The notes beneath the pieces are model-generated. The model made no database searches, had not been told where the DNA came from, and saw only the letters and a program-made list of their open reading frames with translations. Shown here piece after piece: positions 10,915-20,900 of a DNA stretch of 60,307 nucleotides. Both the position numbers and the translations under genes were made by a program. Source of the DNA: Eremomyces bilateralis CBS 781.70 (Eukaryota > Ascomycota > Dothideomycetes > Eremomycetales > Eremomycetaceae); the NCBI RefSeq assembly GCF_010015585.1, contig NW_022985087.1, forward strand, positions 241,644-301,950. Direction: 5' to 3'. Within the stretch, counting starts at the first letter, position 1. Each line of letters opens with the position of its first letter.

Positions 10915-11895
10915 TTCGAAATCATTGGGTACAAGGACTTGTTGTTTCCCATGGGTACCGCCTGGGGTTCCTATATGGTCATTTCACTGGAGTTTGGGGG
11001 GTATGGGTGCGGCTCTGATCTATCCGGATGCGGTTTAGATATCAGAGAGGGACCTGTTTTGTATATTCTTTCTAGCGCTGAGAAGTCTGATTGCACTGAC
11101 GTGAGGCAGTGCTACGGCTCTTTTAATCAACCCTCATACAACTGACAGCGCCCTATCGTCGCCTCCCCCAGTGTCTACCACGGTACTGAATTTGACAATG
11201 GATGTACCACATCATTCTGCAGCACCACCTCGTCTTGGACCAAGACTAACATGGATCTCTGTTGAGGTACCGGTACAGTATGTTGATCAAGAGTGAAAGA
11301 TGCATCATGAGCTGGCCACGACGGTGAATCTAGGTACCGTATTACTATCCCGTACCGGTACAGCAAACTGCCGCTTTTGTGCTATTCAGAGCACGTACTG
11401 GTACCCATGTTAGGGGCAATTTGCGTCAAGGTTCCTTCCCAATCTCGCGATGAGCTAAACCTAGATGACAATGACAATGACAATGACGACGATGATAACA
11501 CCAGAATTATCGAAACGTTTGGAAGAACCCCACCAACCTTTCTCAAAACTTCTTCATCTCCCACTCTTACTTCCTCCATTCCGCACATTCAATTCTACTT
11601 CTCTCTCAGTTGATCAATCCTCTTCGGGGTATAAGTGGCTATAGGATCCCTTCGCCGGGTCAGGATACGACCGTTGTTAAAACCTGTGAAGCTCTATCAG
11701 CTTCCTATCTCATACCCTTCCCTGTAAGTCACTTACCCGAACCCGAGAAGAGAAAGGACCTTTTGCTGACACTATAGCAGTATCCTGAGGAGAAGCCCGT
11801 TCTTCCAATTATCTGGACTGTGTTGCGTCAAGCCAGCCTGACCGAACGCGTACTCCAATCGAAGTCCTCACTTCAAGTTCGACCTATCTGATCCA
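10915..11895. promoter_or_regulatory. Intergenic with clustered GTAC palindromes and a likely leader intron
   Basis: No gene is seen. A GTACCGGTAC palindrome occurs twice (11267-11276, 11352-11361), with the variant GTACTGGTAC at 11395-11404 and a GGTACC at 11333-11338. A short imperfect (TGACAA)n microsatellite lies at about 11463-11490. A GTAAGT donor near 11725 and a CTATAG acceptor near 11779 could frame a 5'-leader intron of the next gene. Confidence 0.4.
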
Positions 11896-13779
11896 ATGCC
11901 GGGTGTTCCAGCACGCAGTGGTGGCCGTGCTCCCAGAGGCTGTGGCGGGTGTGGCCCTGACCCATCGCGCGCAAACGGAGTCCGATTGCCACCTGCAAAC
12001 GGACTCGGAGGAACTCCCCTAACACCTTTTTCTGGAACCAGCCAGAACCCAAGGCCATCGAACCCAGCAGGAGGATCAAGTTCAATTCGCAACAATACAG
12101 GTCGACCTGTCATTTCCGCTACCCTGAGACCTGCGCCACCACCAGTCAACCCGGCATGGACATCTTCGGCGCCGTTTCTTACGAGTGCCACTGCTATCAA
12201 CACGGGAGCCATCCAATCGAACACTTCTGAAACATATACTTTCCGTCGGGTTGCATCATCCGCCTCGGGATTCGCCGTCGCTCCTTCTAGACATCCTGCA
12301 TCAGCATTGGGCAATAGACTCCCCATCGACACCTCCGGCAACATGAACCCCCCGGGAGGTGGCTCAAACGCCAGTGACGGTGGGGGACCTAACCCCGGCA
12401 TCGACTGCTTTTGGGGGGAAAACTTTACCCCCTGGTATGGTGACAACAACCAACGAGCTGGCCAAGGCATGCCCAAAGTCGGCGTCGACATCGTAGCAGA
12501 GTCAGTGACAAACCCTGGTTCCGTTCGCGGTTCCCAAGGACCAGTTGCGGCGGGGCCAGGCGTCGTTGGAGATGGCGTCGGAACGAGGAGCATTAGGGGC
12601 TCAGAGGTGTCGATCCACCCAGAAAATCCTGACCCCACCCCGATCACCTGCTATGCGCCTTCGACGCTTAGTCGGGTGGTTTTAAACACCTCCCGGGACC
12701 GCCTTGCCAACATCCAGGCACACTGGAACATCGGTCGACTACAGTACGTGGCGCCGAGCTCGCGGAACTTCTACACAGTCACGGATGTTCACGCACAGTT
12801 GGTGAAGGCCGTGGCTCTCTGCAACGACCTTCGCGAGGAGAATGCGCGTCTCGGGGGTGAATGGAGTCGAGCAACCAATCACATCCGGCGGCGCGCAGAG
12901 GGCTTCATGCAGGCCGTTGCGGGGTGGCTGGAGGTCATTGACCGACGGGAGAAGAAGGAGGAGGCGCGGAAGCAAGTGTTGAAAGAGGCGGCAAAGGAAA
13001 AGAAGATCCGGTTGATGAACAGAGTCGCTACTCATGAGCGGTGTGTCACAAACTCTCAAGGTCAACAAGCGGGGCCATTCGCCGCGGGCGGTGTGAGCGG
13101 CCCGGTCGGCGACGTACAGAACGATAGCGGTCCGTCGAGAACCCAGGACGCGAACTCGCATGCTACTGCGGCCGGTACTAACAACCTTGAGGAAGACGGG
13201 CTGAAGGAGTCCGCAAGGGACCTGCGATTCCAAATGGATACTCTTCGACCGTACTGGGAGGCACTCAACACGGAGAATAACCAACTGCGACTAGAGGCTA
13301 GCCAGGCAAAGTTTCCCCTTCCCGCACCGAAGACACCGAAGGCACCGACAGCACCCGTCGTCGAACGCCAGCCTCTGGACCTGCTTACCGATGCCCCCGA
13401 GGACGCACAGATCAACCCGGACACTTCCATCGCCTCCAGCCCGAAGAAGCTCACCAGGTACACACTGCGAATGATCGAGCGAGAGGGACGGGTCGATATG
13501 ATCGCGAGAGAGCTCCAGTCTCAGGCCGGTCGGTCGCTGCCGGAGGATGCCGACGAAGCGCCATCACCCACAAGGAATCGTGCCGCCCCTGCAGACGAAT
13601 GCGAGCCGCGTTCGATCGACATGATTGCGAGAGAGATCCATAATCAGGGCAGACTGCGGGAGGTCCCCGGCGGAGTGCGATCGCCCGCGAGGAATCGTGC
13701 TTTCGAGGCGGACGAAGCAGCGGCGCTGTTGATCGATATTTCGGTGGAATCGGAAGCGGGAGGTGGGTACTGGGGCTGA
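11896..13779 (+). CDS. Uncharacterised protein with disordered N-terminus, coiled coil and repeated C-terminal motif
   Basis: A single exon encodes 627 residues. I do not recognise the family. Residues 1-260 are Gly/Pro/Asn/Ser-rich and probably disordered. About 265-380 is charged and helical (VHAQLVKAVALCNDLREEN, then a basic EKKEEARKQVLKEAAKEKK run), likely a coiled coil. A second helical piece follows near 440-475 (RDLRFQMDTLRPYWEALNTE). The C-terminus carries two copies of DMIARE(L/I), with M at residues 535 and 576 (period 41), each followed about 25 residues later by SP(T/A)RNRA; a degenerate prelude (RMIEREGR) comes just before. The open frame of 1.9 kb with an ATG and a leader intron candidate makes it likely real. 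It has no signal peptide, membrane span or catalytic motif. Confidence 0.7.
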   Translation: MPGVPARSGGRAPRGCGGCGPDPSRANGVRLPPANGLGGTPLTPFSGTSQNPRPSNPAGGSSSIRNNTGRPVISATLRPAPPPVNPAWTSSAPFLTSATAINTGAIQSNTSETYTFRRVASSASGFAVAPSRHPASALGNRLPIDTSGNMNPPGGGSNASDGGGPNPGIDCFWGENFTPWYGDNNQRAGQGMPKVGVDIVAESVTNPGSVRGSQGPVAAGPGVVGDGVGTRSIRGSEVSIHPENPDPTPITCYAPSTLSRVVLNTSRDRLANIQAHWNIGRLQYVAPSSRNFYTVTDVHAQLVKAVALCNDLREENARLGGEWSRATNHIRRRAEGFMQAVAGWLEVIDRREKKEEARKQVLKEAAKEKKIRLMNRVATHERCVTNSQGQQAGPFAAGGVSGPVGDVQNDSGPSRTQDANSHATAAGTNNLEEDGLKESARDLRFQMDTLRPYWEALNTENNQLRLEASQAKFPLPAPKTPKAPTAPVVERQPLDLLTDAPEDAQINPDTSIASSPKKLTRYTLRMIEREGRVDMIARELQSQAGRSLPEDADEAPSPTRNRAAPADECEPRSIDMIAREIHNQGRLREVPGGVRSPARNRAFEADEAAALLIDISVESEAGGGYWG

Positions 13780-14267
13780 AACGGGGGGATGGGATGGACG
13801 AAGGAGTGTGAACGAATACAGGGCATGTTCTAGAGACGTTGTTCCCGGCGGTCCGTCAGAAGGTGAACTTGAGAAAAACTGTGGAAGAACCCGGAATCAA
13901 TCAAGCTCCCTATCCGTGTCATTCTGGTAAGTTTCCGGGCTTGTGAGTGCTGAGTGGTTGGACTGACCTTTGGCTTTAGACATGGAATTCCGAATCCAAC
14001 GCTGGGAGAAGTTCTACGCAGAGGTGAGCCTGTACGCCTACTTGGCGGACGATGGATGGATGGATTCAGAGCAGTAGGGAAATTCAAACCATGAGAATGG
14101 ATGTTTCTAAAAAGACTTCCTAGAAAATGTCAATTATATTGACGACCAACTCTGGGGGTCTGAAACGACGCCATGCTCCCCGTGATGCGAATGTATCGGC
14201 GTTTCGTACAGTATAATACAGGTACCACTCCATCCTACAGGGAACTCCATCTATCGCGCTCATGATT
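13780..14267. other. Convergent 3' flanks, nothing recognised
   Basis: This lies between the stop of the 627-residue protein and the stop of MRPL17. Small open frames exist but none shows family similarity. Confidence 0.4.
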
Positions 14268-15120
14268 CTACTTCTTCTCCTTCTCTTCCTTATCCACATC
14301 CCACTCGTTCCCTGCTTCCCATCCCCGCTGCCACACCTGCTGCTCCTTTAGCCGCTGGATCCTCACATCCTTATCATCGCTCTCATGGATCTTCTCCAAC
14401 TCATGCCTCCGATGTCCCTTCCGCCCCCACGTCGCATCCATCGGTCTCTCCGTCGGCCCATACACCGCGCGCTTCCCCTCCAACACAAACTCATCGCTCT
14501 CACTAAACGGCTGAAACCGCTCGAGCTTCCGCGCCAGCGCGTCCAGCTCCGCCTTCCCGCCCTCCCGCAGCGCGCACACCTTCTCGATGTACTTCGCTGT
14601 GCCCTCGGAGATGGGTCGGTCGTGCAGGCGCGCGTAAGTGATGGACTTAGCGGCGAGGTGGAAGCGCATATCTTTGGGGCCGTCGACGAGCTCGAGGATC
14701 GCGGAGGGCGCTTGGTCTTCTTTGAGGGGCTCGATGTGCAGGACACGGGTGTAGCCGCCGGCGCGGTCACGGTAGCGGTCGGCGAGGGGGCCGAAGACTT
14801 TGGGAATGAACTGGTGGGGGCGCTGCGAGTTGGATGGGAGAGTCAGCAAGTGTTCCCTCTAGGTGCTCGTACAGCGCCATGGGAAGGAATTAAATGCGGC
14901 TTACGAAGAATATCTGTTCCGCTCTTCGTTTTGAAGCCTCCGTCCCTTTCTTCCCTAGAGTGATGACCTTCTCGACGAAGCGTTGCGCCTCCTTGGCTTT
15001 GGGGAATGTGGTTCGAATGGTCTCATGCTGGATGACCGCTTCCAGTAGGTTTCGGAGGAGAGCTTTGCGGTGGGAGGATTTGCGGGAGAGATGTCGATAT
15101 TTGGGCCTTCCGCCGGCCAT
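14268..15120 (-). CDS. MRPL8: Mitochondrial large-subunit ribosomal protein bL17m
   Basis: Exons 15120-14905 and 14822-14268 (82-nt intron) encode 256 residues. The first 72 residues are the bL17 core: HRKALLRNLLEAVIQHE, IRTTFPKAKEAQRFVEKVIT and GKKG. After the intron come a FIPKVFGPLADRYRDRAGGY block and a YTRV strand, which complete the L17 fold. A long charged C-terminal extension (about residues 130-256, ending in a Lys/Glu run) is usual in fungal mitochondrial L17. The protein assembles in the mitoribosome large subunit near the exit tunnel. There is no clear cleavable presequence; a basic N-terminus is typical of this protein. It is divergent from the MIC12 gene. Confidence 0.92.
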
Positions 15121-15575
15121 CGTGTAGGAAGGGGAGGGAGGGAAAGGGAAGGGTTAGAGGTGAGGATGAAGTTGGTGTCCAAGCGAGGAAAGAGAGCAAT
15201 GGGTTAGATTATTGATGGATATTGGACTATATGGGTCATGATGAGGAGATATGGGCTTGTGAAGAAAGAACAAGTAGAATCCAGTACACCTGCTGTAGAA
15301 TGATCGCGTTGATGAAACCGAAAAGTTCAAGGTGAGGTCTTTCGGCCAATATTCGGATATTCCTCACGCTCAATATCGACGGGTCCAGATATCAATTCAC
15401 AGATGGAGTGACATCAACCTTGGACCTCCCAAATCGTTTATGTTTCGAACAATCCCAATCAATTGTTTCTCCCATTTCAATTTCTAAGTCAATCACGAAC
15501 CCAACTGCGACCACATTAGCAGGAATTGTAGCCGAAAAGCGTCACCGCATGCGGTGCCCCCCATAATCTCCAGCC
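15121..15575. promoter_or_regulatory. Divergent promoter MRPL17/MIC12
   Basis: This is a 455-bp gap between two start codons. A perfect palindrome CACCGCATGCGGTG sits at 15543-15556, ending 19 bp before the MIC12 ATG. It contains CCG-N4-CGG and shares the core CCGCATGCGG with the palindrome at 5665. Confidence 0.4.
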
Positions 15576-16074
15576 ATGGGCTTCACAACTGGCTTCGTAT
15601 GCGTTTACAACCTTCGCATTTGCCCAATCTACTAACAGCCTATAGCTCAGCGGAATCACCATTACTACCTCCCTCCTCTACCTGACCGTCCTCTCCCAGA
15701 ACAGCACTCGCGCCACCCAACGCACCCTCCTCTCCCAACAGCGCGCTCTCCTCACGCAAACCTACGACCCGGTCCCCTCACTGCCGGAACCGCGAGCACA
15801 CACCGAAAATGCCGGACTGTCCGAGATGGCGAAGGATCGGTGGAACGCAGATGTGGAGAGGTTAGCGCGGTGGGCGAGTAATATCAATTGGGATGAGGTG
15901 AGGGAGCGGGTGGAGGTTGGGGCGGGCAATGTGTGGCGGAAGGTGAGGGAGGCAGGAGAACCGATGCGGGAACGGGTGGAGAATGCGGAGGTGGAAGAGG
16001 AGAAGCCGAAGGAGGTAGCGGTCACGGTTACGCCAGTGGAGAAGAGTCGGTGGGGGTGGGGGAAGTCGAGTTGA
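15576..16074 (+). CDS. MIC12: MICOS complex subunit MIC12 (AIM5-like)
   Basis: A 21-nt first coding exon (15576-15596), a 49-nt intron and exon 15646-16074 encode 149 residues. The N-terminus MGFTTGFLSGITITTSLLYL is a single membrane segment with Gly residues, as in fungal Mic12/Aim5, which sits in the mitochondrial inner membrane as part of the cristae-junction MICOS complex. The rest is a hydrophilic region facing the intermembrane space, with a conserved-looking DRWNADVERLARWASN block and a VREAGEPMRERVENAE helix near the end. Size and layout fit the family. The tiny first exon is supported because only this join gives the hydrophobic segment. Assignment is from pattern, not alignment. Confidence 0.7.
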
Positions 16075-16646
16075 TGGGTTGGGATTGGCGCTAAGATACC
16101 ACTTTTGATTCAGAGCAATGTCATGGGTTAGCCGTGAGAGGGAATGGATGACTCTAATGCCGACTGGATTATCTCCGTATTGGTTTGAACAAGTATGGAA
16201 GCCGTGCGTCATTCCCCGCACTTTTTGGGGACATATGTCGTTCACGTAGTGGATTACGCCCATTCTGGCATTGGGGGTGATAAAGGTAGTATCATATGAG
16301 AGGGCTTGGATAACTCGATGTCCTCCTGAGGGACATTGGGGATCTAAGTCTCTCGCCTGCTAGGGTTTGGACGACCGAGTCCACTCGACCTAACGCTGAA
16401 GCCGGTAATGGATGGAATCTCCAATAAACTCGAACAGCACATCCATATGGCGAATTCCGAGTCGAAGGCTGGAATGATATAGTGCATAGTTTGCCGAAGC
16501 GTGGGTCATGCGAACAAAACTCGATTTTCGCAAGCTCTATTGAGTAATTGTACAATGGTTCCGCATCCTCCGACGCTCATAACCGAGGACCGTTTTCGTC
16601 AACAGAGTGGTATCTTCCTGCCATCGTCGCGCCAGGGTTTCAACGT
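16075..16646. other. Convergent 3' flanks MIC12/ATP18, nothing recognised
   Basis: I see no coding signal or repeat in this stretch. Confidence 0.4.
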
Positions 16647-17101
16647 TTAATGGGCGGCTTGCGTCTTGTTCCGAACGATGTGGTTTCGCGGGTCGTTTCG
16701 GTGTTCGTCAGCTGCATCATGTAAGTCATTGTTCGCACTCCGGGGGTTCGGTAGGAGCGCATACTGTTGGCCATCGCGGTTGCCATGCTGTTCACTCCGT
16801 AGAGGATGACGACGCCTATGATTCGAAGCTCGTTAGCCGGGTCGGATAGAGTTTCGTTACTAAGTTCGGGATATCGGGAGTTCGAGAATCGGCAAAAAGA
16901 GATCGAATGGGACACCATTTCCGAAAACGTCCAAGCGATTCTACTAATGCAAATCTAGGGAGCACATTGACACATACCGCTGATGTAGAAGGGCCACATG
17001 GGCTTCACTGAAAAGTTGTTAGCTTGCGCCGTCGAGCCCGGTGTCGACGCAATTGACGACTTACTGATTGGCGCAGGCCATTTTCTGCCGAGGAGACTCA
17101 T
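16647..17101 (-). CDS. ATP18: ATP synthase subunit J (F1Fo, Atp18)
   Basis: Four small exons (17101-17065, 17007-16978, 16815-16765, 16711-16647), with introns of 57, 162 and 53 nt, encode a 60-residue protein. It begins MSLLGRKWPAPIMKPMWPF, runs into a membrane segment (YISGVVILYGVNSMATAMAN) and ends with TDEHRNDPRN and a short tail. This is the hallmark of fungal ATP synthase subunit j/i, a small inner-membrane subunit of the Fo sector involved in dimer stability. No single open frame shows it, so simple ORF calling misses it. All three joins fall in phase 1 and each restores a conserved block. It is divergent from SPC19 with 287 bp between the start codons. Confidence 0.9.
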
Positions 17102-17388
17102 GTTGACGATGATGGAGATTGTCGGTCGACGGGTTATAGGGAATGGAGGACGGTCGTTGATGTCGAGTTGGAGAGCTGGTGGTCGTGAAGTCGAGAAAGC
17201 AGCTACTGTGAGAGAGATGTTGAAGAGGGTCACGTGCACGGGAGCTCCGGGATGTTACGATGTTCAGCATCTTGTAAACAACAGACGCCCGGCTCGCAAC
17301 TCGCAACAGAAGCGTCTACCTCACAATAAAAGGAGTTTGAACGAATATTGGGCGTGTTTATTCGTCTACTCGTTTATATTCGCTCGCA

Positions 17389-17974
17389 ATGGCTTCCTCC
17401 CTTGACGGCTGTGTCGCCTCCCTCCGCTCCAGCATCTCGCTTCTCGACTCATCCATCAGCATCTTAGACTCCGGCGTAAACGATTTCCCACGACTTGCAA
17501 AAGTGCTCCAAACAACTCGAGTATGCTCTCTTCTTGCGGATGATGGGGTTATCCTGGCTAACTTTTAAACAGCACTTCGAGCTCACCTCCGAGTCCCAAC
17601 TTCAATCTGCCCAATCCGCACTGCTCTCTGAGATCAGCCCCGAAGTAGCAGCATTGCTCGATCGCGTTGCAGGCTATCTCGACAAGCTTGAGCGGCGCGA
17701 GAAGAGTCTCATCGCCAAATACGAGCTTCAAGCGGGACGACTCAATGAAGATGTCCCTGCTCCACGGCAAAACAAATTTCCACAACGGGAGAGCAAACCG
17801 ACCCGAAGCGGCAGTGCAGGCGCTAGCGGTGCCGGGGCTGCGTTAGGGAATATGAAGGCCATGCAGCTGAGGCAGAAGAAAGAGAGGCTGAGCTATGCGG
17901 TTGAGCGCCTGGAGATGCAGGCGAAGCAACAGGAGCGGCGGTTGAGGATGAGTATGGCTGCACCGGGACCTTGA
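17389..17974 (+). CDS. SPC19: DASH/Dam1 complex subunit SPC19
   Basis: Exons 17389-17520 and 17573-17974 (52-nt intron) encode 177 residues. The N-terminus matches Spc19: SLDGCVASLRSSISLLDSS, ISILDSGVNDFPRL, then KVLQTTRHFEL across the splice. The middle holds a coiled coil (LLDRVAGYLDKLERREKSL), and a second helical stretch follows a Gly/Ala/Ser linker (MQLRQKKERLSYAVERLEM). Spc19 is one of the ten DASH subunits that ring microtubules and couple kinetochores to them; it is found only in fungi. It shares a compact promoter with ATP18. Confidence 0.92.
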
Positions 17975-20900
17975 ACGGCCTCGTTGGGAGCGAGTCTAGA
18001 GATCTTGGTGGCCGCAAGGAAGTCAAGACCCATGCCATAGAGCTGGAGTCTACCTAAGCAGACGCTCACGGAGACACCTGATAGCGTTGTTTCCGAGGAT
18101 GGGATCACCACCCTAACGAAAGATGAAGGAGGGGGAGAGGCAAAATCGCACGCGCTCCGGTGAGCTGATGACTTTCCTAATCTGAGATTCTTCACGGGAG
18201 AGACCCCAGAAGAGAAGAATTACGCAGTATATTACTCGGGTACTCTCATCGTACGGTTCAGGGGGGAAGATCAGGATGCTAAGGATGAAGAGGGGCAATG
18301 CACCAGCCACTTCGTGTGAAGAGGAATAGAGTATAGACTCGAGCACGAGACTGGACACGAAAAGTGTCCCCAAGTTAAAGTTGAAGTTGAAGTACTCAAT
18401 GGCGCTATTAGGTCGGTTGGCATTGATTCTACGGTTTCCGTATCCGAATGTCGGTCTGGCTCTTCGCGGACATATCGGTCACAAAGACCTGCGATATCTT
18501 ATGCAGCACACAACGGCTCTGAAGCCAGGCGACGTCGCTCGAGCATCGAGACATTTCTACAAGATGCGCGACTTGGTGTTGCAATTGGCGCGCCAAATTT
18601 GCCTCACCACGCAGGCACCGGCACCGTCCCAGGAGTTACATAGGCAGGTTGGGTGTCGCGATTGATCAGGGACAGGGTCATCACTAAGGCTTGGGCGAAA
18701 TTCGACTGCTGGTATAAGGAAGCGATCGTTCGATAGAGTTCATTCTGAACTCCCTAGTCTTCATCGGACAAGAAATATCTAAAATCGCGTTCATCGCACT
18801 AGCATAGATGACAATTTTTTCTTTCGCCTGATTCTCAAGTCCGACTATTACTAGTAACTGGTCATCTGTTTGTCTAATTCATGCTAAGGCTCCGCGCAAT
18901 TATACTTGTGTAGGAGCTATCCATTATGTCTCGCCGTCCTGCTAGATCCCAAGAGCTTGGATATACTCCGACTGGTGTTTCTTGCGCCATCCAGTATCTT
19001 TTGTTCTCGCGCTCCCCCACAGGTTTCTGTATTTCACTCCTATTGTCTTGCATTCGGCAACGAGGTTGACGTCGCACCGAACGCCAACTTCAAGCGCCCT
19101 CGCCCCCGATAAAATGTTTCTTATTGATAATATCTCAAAGGTATGGCAGTCCTCCACCGAGAGGCTTCATCCAACTCTTGGGCGTATCTTGATAATCCGT
19201 TGGATCCTCGGAGAGCGCGGCGAGAAGTCGTGAAAACATAAAAAGATGACAATATGAGCAGTGATATATGCAATTGCTTCTTCGGCTCCAGCAGAAGAAC
19301 CTAATTGGTTCGTGTCCACCCTAAGCCTTTGTTCTCTATGAGACAATCTCTTGTCCCGACGAGACGGTTTGCTTACCTCATGTGTGTTGTCGACAACCGT
19401 CCCGAATGATTCTACACTTGAAATTTATGAAAGCATGTCTAGAGAGACGTGGAATGTGTGACATGAGGAACTTGTATCAACTATGTTTTCTAAACAACCA
19501 AGATCTGTTGAAAGAGAAACGAAAGCGGATGAACCATCTGCTTCTCTCAGCCTGTGTTATCCTCTCCATGGCAAGAAGTTAAGCCACAGTGTAGTCTTTC
19601 ATGCACCTACCAGCTTCTATGTCTTGATAGAAACTACACTATTCCATGCCTTCAGAAGCACTACGGCCTCAGTTTGGAGAAGATGCTACTCGGGTCTACC
19701 CAAGTCTACAAGCCCTCTACCGCCATCGCTTAGTGTCTGCAAGCTTTCTCTTTATGTATGCTGCTTCCCGAAGCCACGTACCTGATGTGTGGTGTGTCAT
19801 CCTGGTGACTTAGGCTCGAATGACCCCGGAGTAACCAAACAGTCTCTCTCAGGGATTAATATGAGATCGTATAGGTCTGGTACCCCTGCGGGTGCACCTC
19901 TTTATGGTCAGTCCAATGGATGCCCCCATTTCAGTTCGTGTTCTTGTGTCGAAATGAGGCTGCAAGGTCTCTATGGGCCATGCGCAGCTTCTGTGAGGCA
20001 AGTTGTCGTTGTTCCCGGACCAATTCACCGCTTCTGCGAGTGGTGTTCCTTTGCAAATGTCCCTCGTTATCACCACTTCCTCTTCACCTCACTTCTCATC
20101 AGTCATCCTACACTTCAACCGCCATGAGCATCACCATCTAGTGAGCAAGGATCGTCCCAATATCATCTAAATCTCTAATATAAGTCTGAGAGACTCCAGA
20201 GAAAGTTGGGTCTCGTCGCTGCGCTGTGCCATTGGCAGAGAGGATCACACAGTCGATCGCGACACGGTTCAAAATGGCAGTGAAAAGGCTGCATGTGAAA
20301 GCTGATGGATTTTGCGCCACCTCCCTGCGTGCCTAACTGCCTGTATCTGTGGCGGTGCACGGTCAGTGGTACACGTTGCACCGTCGAATTTGGACTGATT
20401 GCCAGATGCGAAATGTTAAAATGCTGGTTATGGGCTTTAAATCCTATTCCCCAATTCTCACAGCATTATGTGTTTTGGCGATATTAGAAGAGCGCAACTG
20501 CGATTCGTGGCTGCTTGTGTGGATGTCAGTGGAATTCAGTGGTCGAAGGCTGACGAAGGCCCTTACCGGCAACAAATAAACTCTGCGACGCTCTTTCTTC
20601 CGAAACTCTCTACTACACTCCTCGAATGCAGACTATTTATCGGCCGTAGGCTCTTCCTAGAAGCACACTAGACCAAATATAGCCCGGTAGTGAGGATGGG
20701 CTCGACCAGAGAGGAGTGGTGAACGAACCACTTGAAACTCATACTCCTCTTCGACCAGAGGTCACAACATCTGTACAGAAGCTTGAAATGCATAACGGGA
20801 TGGGCGGATACCGTTGCGCGTGTGCGTCGACTGACTCAGTCACCCGTGACGACCAGCATTATCTCTGACATAATAACACCTTCTGCCAAAGTCTCCTTGC

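Noticed and set aside
11868-12647. 259-codon frame on - over the 627-residue protein
   Set aside because: Shorter than the sense frame and without any motif.
18381-18665. 94-codon frame starting MKLKYSMALLGR
   Set aside because: No domain, no neighbours that splice to it, and ordinary length for chance in this gap.
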